Below, piece after piece: positions 44,162-51,591 of a stretch of 64,000 nt of DNA. The stretch's first letter is position 1, and every line of letters starts with the position of its first letter. The DNA comes from Caballeronia sp031450805. Lineage in GTDB: Bacteria; Pseudomonadota; Gammaproteobacteria; Burkholderiales; Burkholderiaceae. The stretch covers positions 1,550,001-1,614,000 of the forward strand of contig NZ_JARTVY010000001.1 of the NCBI RefSeq assembly GCF_031450805.1. Reading direction: 5' to 3'. The notes under the pieces are model-generated. The model was not told the DNA's origin, made no database searches, and saw only the letters and a program-made list of their open reading frames with translations. Position numbers and translations under genes: made by a program.

Positions 44162-44249
44162 ATGGGGGCCGTTTGCACGGCTGGCTTGGGTTTGCTGGGG
44201 TTTTTCACTCCAGTTCTTCTTGTTCGCTTGAGCTTGTTCTGGATTGTTT

Positions 44250-44290
44250 TGGTGCACTGCCCGTGCGGGTTGCATCGTTGCGGTGCGCTT
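44250..44290. promoter_or_regulatory. Possible NtrC enhancer region upstream of urtA
   Basis: TGGTGCA at 44250-44256 is one half of an NtrC site, and GCATCGTTGCGGTGCGC at 44272-44288 is a second weak dyad. They lie 110-150 bases upstream of the predicted start. Half-sites only, so this is a weak call. Confidence 0.3.
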
Positions 44291-44321
44291 AGGGATTTCT
44301 TTTTCCTTGCAGGGGCTTCTT

Positions 44322-44544
44322 CGTTGAGCTTGTATTCGTGTCGGTCTATTAGTGCGCCCCTCCCCGGGGCGGGGGTCACTTTCTTTGCTGCTGCAAAGAA
44401 AGTAACCAAAGAAAGCAGCTTTTCCGGCCCGAAGCAGTGACTGTTTCGCCACTCCGTAGATCATCGGTGGCACTCAGCTTGACACAGCCTTGAATCACCT
44501 TCCACGCCCACTGACGACTAACGTCCTCCGAGCCCCCTGGCTCG
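44322..44544 (-). repeat. Palindromic repeat element, copy A (inverted)
   Basis: A 223 bp element in reverse orientation. Read on the minus strand it has a small hairpin (CGAGCC-AGGG-GGCTCG), a conserved 70 bp stretch, a central stem GCAAAGAAAGT with loop TGCT (44378-44403), and a CCCCGCCCCGGGGAGGGG block, ending TAGACCGACACGAA. Copies B and C lie 300-900 bases to the right in the other orientation. Open frames in it are not real genes. Family name unknown to me. Confidence 0.85.
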
Positions 44545-44619
44545 ACAACACCACCACGACACACAACACCACTCTCTAAGAAATAAAGCGGAAGCAAACC
44601 CATACACCGCTAGCCGCTA

Positions 44620-44671
44620 GCCAAAAGCCAAAAGCCAAAAGCCAAAAGCCAAAAGCCAAAAGCCAAAAGCC
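44620..44671. repeat. Heptamer tandem repeat (GCCAAAA)n
   Basis: Seven perfect copies of GCCAAAA followed by GCC, flanked on the left by TAGCCGCTAGCC. It lies between repeat copies A and B. The array is not in a coding frame. Copy number may vary between strains. Confidence 0.95.
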
Positions 44672-44714
44672 TCGAACGCAACTTAAAGCGCACGAGTACG
44701 ACCAAGCGAAAGGG

Positions 44715-44763
44715 CCGACTTCCACGGCGAATGATGGCCGAGGCCGTACAGGAGGGAAGTCGG
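44715..44763. repeat. Interrupted inverted repeat in the repeat region
   Basis: Nine-base arms CCGACTTCC and GGAAGTCGG enclose 31 bases that themselves hold ACGGC/GCCGT arms. This could fold as an extended stem in RNA or a cruciform in DNA. No gene assigned. Confidence 0.5.
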
Positions 44764-44847
44764 TTGCGATCGACAAGCGCTTTAGGGAAATGGGAAGTTA
44801 TCGAGTGATTTGCTTGGGCGGGGTGGTGACAGTCCTGATGGTGCTAA

Positions 44848-45077
44848 CGAGCCAGGGGGCTCGGAGGACGTAAGTAGTCAGTGGGCGTGGAAGGTGATTC
44901 AGGGCTGTGTCAAGCTGAGTGCCACCGGTGTTCTACGAAGTGACCACACAAATCAGTGCATCGTGCGGTTCAGAAAAAAGCTGCTTTCTTTGGTTACTTT
45001 CTTTGCAGCAGCAAAGAAAGTAACCCCCGCCCCGGGGAGGGGCAAGCTAATAGACCGACACGAAAACAAGTTCACCG
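44848..45077 (+). repeat. Palindromic repeat element, copy B
   Basis: Same element as copy A in direct orientation. The central stem is a perfect 15-base palindrome (44992-45006 and 45011-45025, arm GGTTACTTTCTTTGC) with loop AGCA. It is the first part of a 357 bp tandem unit whose second part is a copy of the MFS gene's 3' end. Confidence 0.9.
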
Positions 45078-45089
45078 TAAGAAAAAAAC

Positions 45090-45196
45090 TCACCGATTGA
45101 CCATCCGCGCCGGAACACTAAGCGCGAGCAAAGCCCCAAGCACGAGGAAACAAGCGAGCATATACATCCCACTAGAGTTAGACCCAGTGACCTGCT
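45090..45196 (-). pseudogene. Detached duplicate of the MFS gene 3' end
   Basis: 107 bp that align without gaps to 45481-45587, the last 35 codons and stop of the MFS gene. Six substitutions separate them, and five fall at third codon positions without changing the residue; one would change Ala to Ser. It has no upstream gene body, so it is a stranded fragment. It keeps the stop codon position. Confidence 0.88.
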
Positions 45197-45204
45197 GGTG
45201 TTAA

Positions 45205-45470
45205 CGAGCCAGGGGGCTCGGAGAACGTAAGTAGTCAGTGGGCGTGGAAGGTGATTCAGGGCTGTGTCAAGCTGAGTGCCACCGGTGTTCTACACAGTGA
45301 CCACACAGTCAGTGCATCGTGCGGTTCAGAAAAAAGCTGCTTTCTTTGGTGACTTTCTTTGCATGGGACCAGAGTAGGCGCTAAAGCGCCAACTCTGGTC
45401 GACAGCCAAGAAAGTGACCCCCGCCCCGGGGAGGGGGAGCAAGCAGACCGACACGAAAACAAGTTCACCG
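45205..45470 (+). repeat. Palindromic repeat element, copy C with enlarged loop
   Basis: Nearly identical to copy B, but the four-base loop is replaced by a 34-base nested palindrome at 45367-45400 (15-base arms GACCAGAGTAGGCGC and GCGCCAACTCTGGTC, one mismatch, loop TAAA). The outer stem has become GGTGACTTTCTT/AAGAAAGTGACC with one mismatch. It ends ten bases before the stop of the MFS gene, and may act as its terminator. Confidence 0.88.
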
Positions 45471-45480
45471 CAAAAAAAAC

Positions 45481-46797
45481 TCACCGATTGACCATCCGCG
45501 CCGGAACACTAAGCGCAAGCAAAGCCCCAAGCACAAGGAAACAGGCAAGCATATACATCCCACTAGAGTTAGCCCCAGTAACCTGCTTAAGCCAGCCCAC
45601 AAGATAAGGACTAAGAAACCCAGCCAGATTACCGAGTGAATTGATCATGGCGATGCCAGCAGCGGCTCCAGTGCCAGCAAGAAACGCCGTAGGCAAGCTC
45701 CAGAACAACGGCAAAGTAGTGAGAATGCCCATCGTGGCAAGCGTAAGTCCGAGCATCGCAAGCGCGGTATTCCCGGCCCAGACCACCGAAAGCACGAGCC
45801 CAATGGCCCCAACAAAAGCCGGCACGGCAATATGCCACCGACGCTCGCCGCGCTTGTCCGCACTGCGCGCCACGAGCAGCATGCCAACCACCGCAGCCCC
45901 ATAAGGAATCGCCGACAGAAGCCCGATCATCAACGCATCCGTCACGCCCGTCGCCTTGATAATCGTCGGCAACCAGAAACTCACGCCATAAAGACCCATC
46001 ACGAACGAAAAATAAATCAGGCTCATCAGCCAGACCTTCGGGCTCGACAAGATACGCCTGATCGGCGGATCCTCCTTCTCGACGTTATCCGCCGCGATAT
46101 TGCGCTCCAGTAAGTCGCGCTCTTCCTGCGTCAGCCACTTGGCCTTGGATATGCGATCGTCCATCATCAACAGCACGACGATGCCCACGATCACCGACGG
46201 AATGCCCTCCAGCAGCAACAGCCATTGCCAGCCATGCCAGTTGTTCATGCCATCGAAGGTCTTCATGATCCAGCCCGACACCGGCCCGCCAATCAGTCCC
46301 GACAACGCAATCGCCGTCATGAACAGCGTCGTCATCCGTCCGCGCCGCTGCGCCGGATACCAGTACGTCAGATAAAGAATGATGCCGGGAAAGAAGCCCG
46401 CTTCCGCGACGCCGAGCAAGAAGCGCATCACGTAGAACATCGTGGGCGTGGTGACGAACATCGTGAGCGCAGAGATGATGCCCCACGAAATCATGATCCG
46501 CGCAATCCACACACGCGCGCCGACCCTGTGCAGAATGACGTTGCTCGGTATCTCGAAGATGAAATAGCCGAAGAAAAAGATGCCCGCGCCGAAGCCATAT
46601 ACGGCATCCGACAAGCCGAGATCGGCGGACATCTGCAGCTTCGCAAAGCCGACGTTCACGCGATCCAGGTAAGCCACCACGTAACAAATCAGGAGCAGCG
46701 GCGAGAGCCGCCACGCGACCTTCCGATACGTCGCTTCCTCAAAGCTCGAAGGCGCACCCGCGCCCGGGCGCTGCATGGGATTGGCAGTGCTGGACAT
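45481..46797 (-). CDS. MFS transporter, anion:cation symporter (ACS) family
   Basis: 438-residue permease with 12 helices. WRLSPLLLICYVVAYLDRVN and VGFAKLQMSADLGLSDAVYG are the usual start of the tartrate/phthalate/glucarate-type ACS group, followed by RFLLGVAEAGFFPGIILYLT and WHGWQWLLLLEGIPSVIVGI. It likely imports an organic acid. AAGGAG precedes the ATG. The 3' end has T-rich codons (for example CTT, GTT, AGT) unlike the body and borders the repeat cluster. SDR and aldehyde dehydrogenase genes upstream on the same strand suggest a shared catabolic route. Confidence 0.9.
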   Translation of the reverse strand: MSSTANPMQRPGAGAPSSFEEATYRKVAWRLSPLLLICYVVAYLDRVNVGFAKLQMSADLGLSDAVYGFGAGIFFFGYFIFEIPSNVILHRVGARVWIARIMISWGIISALTMFVTTPTMFYVMRFLLGVAEAGFFPGIILYLTYWYPAQRRGRMTTLFMTAIALSGLIGGPVSGWIMKTFDGMNNWHGWQWLLLLEGIPSVIVGIVVLLMMDDRISKAKWLTQEERDLLERNIAADNVEKEDPPIRRILSSPKVWLMSLIYFSFVMGLYGVSFWLPTIIKATGVTDALMIGLLSAIPYGAAVVGMLLVARSADKRGERRWHIAVPAFVGAIGLVLSVVWAGNTALAMLGLTLATMGILTTLPLFWSLPTAFLAGTGAAAGIAMINSLGNLAGFLSPYLVGWLKQVTGANSSGMYMLACFLVLGALLALSVPARMVNR

Positions 46798-46935
46798 CTC
46801 GTCTCCTTACGCTCGTGCGAACGCGAGCATCGTTATGTTTGCGTAAGGATTCTAGCCGCTCGGCTGCACGCCAAGCGGCTGTTTTCGATGGGGAAAACAC
46901 CGATGAAGCCCGCACGGTGCGCCCGTTACGCCGCG

Positions 46936-47712
46936 TCAGACGCAGCGTCCGCCATCCACTTCGAGCGCGACGCCCGTGATGAACTCGGCATCGTCGGAAG
47001 CGAGGTAGAGCGCCGCGTTCGCGATGTCCTGCGGCGTCGAAAGGCGGCCGAGCGGAATCGTCGCAAGGAACTTCTGACGGTTCGCGGGGGTGTCCTCCAT
47101 GCCCATGAACTCGGAAAGCAAGCCCGTCTCGCCCATCACCGGATTGATGCAGTTCACGCGGATGCGGTCCGGGCCCAGTTCGACGGCCAACGCCTTGCTC
47201 GCGACGATCACCGCCGCCTTGCTGCCGTTGTACCAGACGAGTCCGGGACGCGGCCGCACGCCCGCCGTCGACGCAACGTTGATGAACGCGCCGCCGCCTT
47301 GCTCCCGGAAATACGGCACGAACTGCTCGACGCTCCAGTAGATGCTTTTCACGTTCACCGCATAGACGCGATCGAACTCCGCCTCCGTCACATCGAGCAC
47401 GGGCTTGTTACGGTGCGTCGTGCCCGCATTGTTGACGACGACCTGCACGCTGCCGAAGTCGTCGATGGCGGCATCGAAGAGACGCTGCCAGTCGTCGCGC
47501 TTCGTGACATCGCCCTGAACGGCGATGGCGCGTCCGTGCTTCGCTTCCGGCGACGAAGCCAGCGCAATCTCGCTCGCCACGCGCTCGGCCGCCGCGCCGT
47601 TCAGATCGTTCACGACCACGTTCGCGCCTTCGCGTGCGAACGTCTTCGCGATGCCTTCACCGAAACCCGAGCCCGCGCCCGTCACGATTACCGTTTTGCC
47701 TTGCAGTCGCAT
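46936..47712 (-). CDS. Short-chain dehydrogenase/reductase
   Basis: 258-residue NAD(P)-dependent oxidoreductase of the classical SDR type. VIVTGAGSGFGEGIAKTFAR (cofactor), VNDLNG, NNAGTTH and the catalytic Ser with WYNGSKAAVIV (Tyr-x3-Lys) are all present; ALEVDGGRCV ends the protein. The substrate is not predictable. It lies 25 bases after the aldehyde dehydrogenase gene, so the two probably work in series (alcohol to aldehyde to acid). The MFS gene follows after 138 bases. Confidence 0.92.
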   Translation of the reverse strand: MRLQGKTVIVTGAGSGFGEGIAKTFAREGANVVVNDLNGAAAERVASEIALASSPEAKHGRAIAVQGDVTKRDDWQRLFDAAIDDFGSVQVVVNNAGTTHRNKPVLDVTEAEFDRVYAVNVKSIYWSVEQFVPYFREQGGGAFINVASTAGVRPRPGLVWYNGSKAAVIVASKALAVELGPDRIRVNCINPVMGETGLLSEFMGMEDTPANRQKFLATIPLGRLSTPQDIANAALYLASDDAEFITGVALEVDGGRCV

Positions 47713-47737
47713 GTTGTCTCCTGTTGATGGCTATGCG

Positions 47738-49177
47738 TCAGCCGTGCTTGATTGCAATGGTCTTGAGCGTCGTGAAGCCATAGAGCGCCTCGAAGCCTTT
47801 CTCGCGTCCGTGTCCCGAATGCTTGACGCCGCCGAACGGCAACTCGACCCCGCCGCCCGCGCCATAGTTGTTGATGAACACCTGGCCCGAACGCACGCGC
47901 CGCGCGAGCCGCATTTGCCGTGCGCCGTCGCGCGTCCAGATGCCGGCGACGAGGCCGTAATTCGTGTCGTTGGCGAGTTTCAATGCGTCGGCTTCATCGT
48001 CGAAAGGCATCACGGCGAGCACCGGGCCGAACACTTCCTCACGCGCGAGCCGATGCGTGCGCGGCACGTCGCGCAACAGCGTCGGCGCCTGATAGAAGCC
48101 CGCTTCGGGGGCTTCGGTGACGACCTCGCCATGCGCGGCCATCGCGATGCCGTCGTGCTGGGCATCGGAAAGAAAGTCCCACACGCGCTGCTGCTGCTTC
48201 GCGTTGATGAGCGGGCCGCAGTCCAGATCGAGCCTGCTCGGGCCGACCTTCAGCGCCGCGAACGCCTCTGACAGTCTCTCGATGAGCGGCTCGTAAGCCG
48301 CACGCTCGATCAAGACGCGGCTGCCCGCCGAACACGTCTGCCCCGCGTTCTGCACGATCGCCGCGACCAGCACGGGCAGGGCGGCGTCGAGATCCGCATC
48401 GGCGAAAACGATCTGCGGCGACTTGCCGCCCAGTTCCAGCGTGACGGGCACATGGTTGTCGGCGGCCATCTTCGTGACCGCTGCGCCCGTCATCGGCGAA
48501 CCGGTGAAAGAAATATGGTCGATGCCCGGATGACGCGCGAGCGCCGCGCCGGCTTCGTGTCCGTAGCCGGTGACGATGTTGAGCGCGCCTTCCGGCAACC
48601 CCGCCTCCGCGGCCAGCTCCGCGATGCGCAAGAGCGACAGGCACGCGTCCTCCGCCGGCTTCACGACGCACGCATTGCCCGCAGCCAGCGCGGCGCCGAC
48701 GCTGCGTCCGAAGATCTGCAGCGGATAGTTCCACGGCACGATATGGCCAGTCACGCCATGCGGCTCGCGGATCGTGAGCACGGTGTAGCCGGATTGATAA
48801 GGCAGCGTCTCGCCGTGCAGCTTGTCGGCGGCGCCCGCATAGAACTCGAAGTACCGTGCGATGCCGGTCGCGTCGGCGCGCGCCTGCGTGAGCGGCTTGC
48901 CGGTGTCGCGGGCCTCGATCTGCGCGATATCCTCGTGACGCGCGGCGATCAGCATCGAGAGGCGAGCGAGGATGCGCCCGCGCTCGGCGGCGCTCGTCGC
49001 GCCCCATGCGCCGTCATAGGCGGCGCGGGCGGCGCTCACGGCGCGGTCGATGTCCGCGCTCGTGCCGCGAGCGATCTCCGAGAACACTTGCCCGTCCGAT
49101 GGATCGACGACCGGAATGGTTTCGCCGACCGACGGCGCGGTCCATCGGTTGCCGATGAAATGCTTGCCTTCTTCCAT
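47738..49177 (-). CDS. NAD(P)-dependent aldehyde dehydrogenase
   Basis: 479-residue enzyme with VTGHIVPWNYPLQIFGRSVG, cofactor FTGSPMTGAAV, catalytic Glu in TLELGGKSPQIV and catalytic Cys in NAGQTCSAGSRVLIERA. C-terminal NNYGAGGGVELPFGGVKHSG is typical of the betaine/gamma-aminobutyraldehyde-like branch. The ATG at 49177 follows AAGGAGAC; a longer frame to 49237 has no support. First gene of the minus-strand group aldehyde dehydrogenase-SDR-MFS, which may degrade a small alcohol or sugar-derived compound. Confidence 0.92.
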   Translation of the reverse strand: MEEGKHFIGNRWTAPSVGETIPVVDPSDGQVFSEIARGTSADIDRAVSAARAAYDGAWGATSAAERGRILARLSMLIAARHEDIAQIEARDTGKPLTQARADATGIARYFEFYAGAADKLHGETLPYQSGYTVLTIREPHGVTGHIVPWNYPLQIFGRSVGAALAAGNACVVKPAEDACLSLLRIAELAAEAGLPEGALNIVTGYGHEAGAALARHPGIDHISFTGSPMTGAAVTKMAADNHVPVTLELGGKSPQIVFADADLDAALPVLVAAIVQNAGQTCSAGSRVLIERAAYEPLIERLSEAFAALKVGPSRLDLDCGPLINAKQQQRVWDFLSDAQHDGIAMAAHGEVVTEAPEAGFYQAPTLLRDVPRTHRLAREEVFGPVLAVMPFDDEADALKLANDTNYGLVAGIWTRDGARQMRLARRVRSGQVFINNYGAGGGVELPFGGVKHSGHGREKGFEALYGFTTLKTIAIKHG

Positions 49178-49276
49178 GCGTGTCTCCTTGTGATAGTCCG
49201 TCTTCGCGTATCGATTATCCCGCCATCCGTGCTGCATGGCGCGCCAGGCAGGCCCGGTCCGGCAGGCTCGTTTGGC

Positions 49277-49282
49277 TATAAT
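49277..49282 (+). promoter_or_regulatory. Candidate -10 box for ppa
   Basis: TATAAT 79 bases before the ppa start (GGCTATAATGCC context, similar to other strong promoters in this genome such as the one at 12445). No good -35 box at the right distance. Confidence 0.5.
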
Positions 49283-49360
49283 GCCTGAAGTGTTTCACCT
49301 CGCTGCGCCGGCGTTTCATGCGTCGCCTGCTTTACGAACCAACTTCTCCAGAGAGCGCTC

Positions 49361-49888
49361 ATGAGCTTCAACAACGTACCTCCCGGTAAGGATCTCCCGC
49401 AGGATTTCAACGTCATCATCGAAATTCCCGCACAGAGCGATCCGGTCAAATACGAAGCGGACAAGGACATGGGCCTGCTCGTCGTCGATCGATTCATCGG
49501 CACCGGCATGCGCTATCCGGCGAACTACGGCTTCATTCCGCAGACGCTGTCGGGTGACGGCGACCCCGTCGACGTGCTCGTCATCACGCCGTTCCCGCTG
49601 CTCGCCGGCTCGGTCGTGCGCGCACGTGCGCTCGGCATGCTGCAGATGACCGATGAGTCGGGCGTGGACGCGAAACTGATCGCCGTGCCGCACGACAAGA
49701 TCTGCCCGATGACGGCGAACATCAAGTCCATCGACGACGTGCCCGAATATCTGAAGGATCAGATCAAGCACTTCTTCGAGCAATACAAGGCGCTCGAGAA
49801 GGGCAAGTGGGTGAAGGTGGAAGGCTGGGCGGGCATCGACGCCGCGCACAAGGAAATTTCGGAAGGCGTCGCGAACTACAAGAAGTAA
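49361..49888 (+). CDS. ppa: Inorganic pyrophosphatase
   Basis: Family I soluble pyrophosphatase, 175 residues, pulling biosynthetic reactions forward by hydrolysing PPi. IIEIPAQSDPVKYEADKD, YPANYGFIPQTLSGDGDPVD (with the metal motif Asp-Gly-Asp-Pro-Val-Asp) and HFFEQYKALEKGKWVKVEGW are diagnostic. AGAGAG before the ATG. Monocistronic, with its own -10 and terminator. Confidence 0.98.
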   Translation: MSFNNVPPGKDLPQDFNVIIEIPAQSDPVKYEADKDMGLLVVDRFIGTGMRYPANYGFIPQTLSGDGDPVDVLVITPFPLLAGSVVRARALGMLQMTDESGVDAKLIAVPHDKICPMTANIKSIDDVPEYLKDQIKHFFEQYKALEKGKWVKVEGWAGIDAAHKEISEGVANYKK

Positions 49889-49904
49889 GCGCGTCTTATC
49901 GATG

Positions 49905-49946
49905 AAAAGCGCCGCCGCGCGATAGAAGCGCGGCGGCGCTTTTTAT
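49905..49946. terminator. Intrinsic terminator shared by ppa and the GIY-YIG gene
   Basis: 16-base stem AAAAGCGCCGCCGCGC / GCGCGGCGGCGCTTTT with loop GATAGAA and further Ts. The stop codon of the minus-strand gene lies inside the T-run. Confidence 0.92.
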
Positions 49947-50242
49947 TTTTCTTCTGCTGCCTCGATTTCTTTCCGAGGCAACACGGATTCAAGCGTTCTT
50001 TCTCCCGCGATCAGCGCGCGCTTTTGCTGCACCGGCAAGCGCTTCACCCAATACTCGGCGCGCGACGCTTCCGACCGTCCGGACAATTCGAACGACGCCA
50101 TCACCCTGAGCGGCTTTCTCGTTCGCGTATAACGCGCGCCCTTGCCGCTCGCGTGCGCGGCGAAACGCGCATCGACATCGGTGGCGATGCCGGTGTACAG
50201 ACTGCCGTCGGCACATTCGATCAGATAGAGAAACCACGGCAT
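49943..50242 (-). CDS. GIY-YIG nuclease domain protein
   Basis: 99 residues, essentially only the GIY-YIG fold of the YhbQ type: WFLYLIECADGSLYTGIATD at the N-terminus, HASGKGARYTRTRKPLRV, and the Glu in RAEYWVKRL. Members are standalone, possibly DNA-repair related. The His-Ala-Ser-Gly-Lys-Gly-Ala-Arg motif is typical. Start has no strong binding site in view. Confidence 0.9.
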   Translation of the reverse strand: MPWFLYLIECADGSLYTGIATDVDARFAAHASGKGARYTRTRKPLRVMASFELSGRSEASRAEYWVKRLPVQQKRALIAGERTLESVLPRKEIEAAEEK

Positions 50243-50388
50243 CGCGTCGTATCGGCAATGGGAAAGAATTGCCGGGCATTATCGCCGATACACATCGCAT
50301 CGGCCCATGCCGACGCCTTTTATCGACTTGCGCGAAAATAGCCGCTTCGCGCATGACGCGCTCATCGGTCACACAGCGAGGTAGCCTG

Positions 50389-51546
50389 TTGAATCGCGAA
50401 GTCGAAATTCATGTGGTCGATACGCTCGACGATATTTCAACGGACGACTGGAATCGCCTCTCCGGCGACAATCCCTTCGTGCGGCACGGCTTTCTTCGCG
50501 CGTTGCAGGACACGCAATGCGCGGTGAAGCGCACGGGCTGGCGCGCGCACCATCTGATCCTGCGGCGCGGCGGCGATTTCGCAGGCGCGATGCCGCTGTA
50601 TCTCAAGTCGCATTCACGCGGCGAATACGTGTTCGATCACGCCTGGGCCGATGCCTTCGAACGCCACGGCCTGCGCTATTACCCGAAGGCCGTATCGGCG
50701 GTGCCGTTTTCGCCGGTGACAGGGCCGCGTCTCATCGCAGCGGAACACGAGGATCGCGTGTTGCTCGCGCGCGGCGCGATCGAGCTGACGCGCCGGCTCG
50801 ACATCTCGTCGCTGCACGTGCTGTTTCCGCATGCGCAGGACCTCGACGCGCTGACGGACGCCGGCTACATGCTGCGCGAAGGCGTGCAGTTCCACTGGGA
50901 GAACTTGCCCGGCGAAGGCTACGCGAGCTTCGACGCCTTCCTCGCGACGATGAGTCACGACAAGCGCAAGAAGGTCAAGCAGGACCGGCGCCGCGTGATG
51001 GAAGCGGGCGTGCGTTACACGTGGCTGCGCGGCGCGCAGATCGACGACAGCGCGCTCGACTTCTTCTACGACTGCTACGACAACACGTACCGCGAGCACT
51101 GGAACGCGCCGTATCTGTCGCGCGAGTTCTTCGGACAGATTCACGCCGATGCCCCCGACAGCATGCTGCTTGTTATCGCCGAAGCGGACGGCGAGCGGCT
51201 CGCGTGCGCGCTCAACATGATCGGCGGCGACACGATGTACGGCCGCTACTGGGGCACGCGCGAGTTCATCTCGGGGCTGCACTTCGAGACGTGCTACATG
51301 CAGGGCATCGCGTATTGCATCGAGCACGGACTCGCGCACTTCGAAGGCGGCGCACAGGGCGTGCACAAGATGTCGCGCGGCCTGCTGCCGACGCCGACAT
51401 GGTCCGCGCACTGGATCGCGGATCAACGTTTCGCGCATGCGATCAGCGAGTTTCTGGATGCCGAAACCACCGCGATGAACGAGCACATCGAAGAGCTCGA
51501 AGCGCATACGCCGTTCAGAAAAACCAGCGAAAGCCCCATGCGATAA
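50389..51546 (+). CDS. FemAB-like/GNAT-type acyltransferase
   Basis: 385-residue protein of the FemAB-like (former DUF482) group related to peptidyl acyltransferases. NPFVRHGFLRALQDTQ, YVFDHAWADAFERHGLRYYP, SHDKRKKVKQDRRRV and FETCYMQGIAYCIEHGLAHF, then GGAQGVHKMSRGLLP are typical. TTG at 50389 has GAGGTA at a good distance, so it is preferred over ATG at 50353, which lacks one. No physiological role is established; the gene is usually a single unit in Burkholderiales. Confidence 0.85.
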   Translation: MNREVEIHVVDTLDDISTDDWNRLSGDNPFVRHGFLRALQDTQCAVKRTGWRAHHLILRRGGDFAGAMPLYLKSHSRGEYVFDHAWADAFERHGLRYYPKAVSAVPFSPVTGPRLIAAEHEDRVLLARGAIELTRRLDISSLHVLFPHAQDLDALTDAGYMLREGVQFHWENLPGEGYASFDAFLATMSHDKRKKVKQDRRRVMEAGVRYTWLRGAQIDDSALDFFYDCYDNTYREHWNAPYLSREFFGQIHADAPDSMLLVIAEADGERLACALNMIGGDTMYGRYWGTREFISGLHFETCYMQGIAYCIEHGLAHFEGGAQGVHKMSRGLLPTPTWSAHWIADQRFAHAISEFLDAETTAMNEHIEELEAHTPFRKTSESPMR

Positions 51547-51591
51547 TCGTTTGAACGCTTCGCTATGTCCGACACACACGCGCAAACAACG

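Noticed and set aside
44033..44440. Plus- and minus-strand open frames across repeat copies A-C (for example those giving VTFFAAAKKVT)
   Set aside because: They translate the palindromic element; identical peptides arise from each copy and no gene signals exist.
44620..44671. CRISPR-like array
   Set aside because: The unit is only seven bases with no spacers.
44576..44776. Minus-strand open frame reading through the heptamer array (repeated Leu-Ala-Phe-Gly-Phe-Trp)
   Set aside because: Repetitive protein is only the translation of the tandem repeat; no ribosome site or family likeness.
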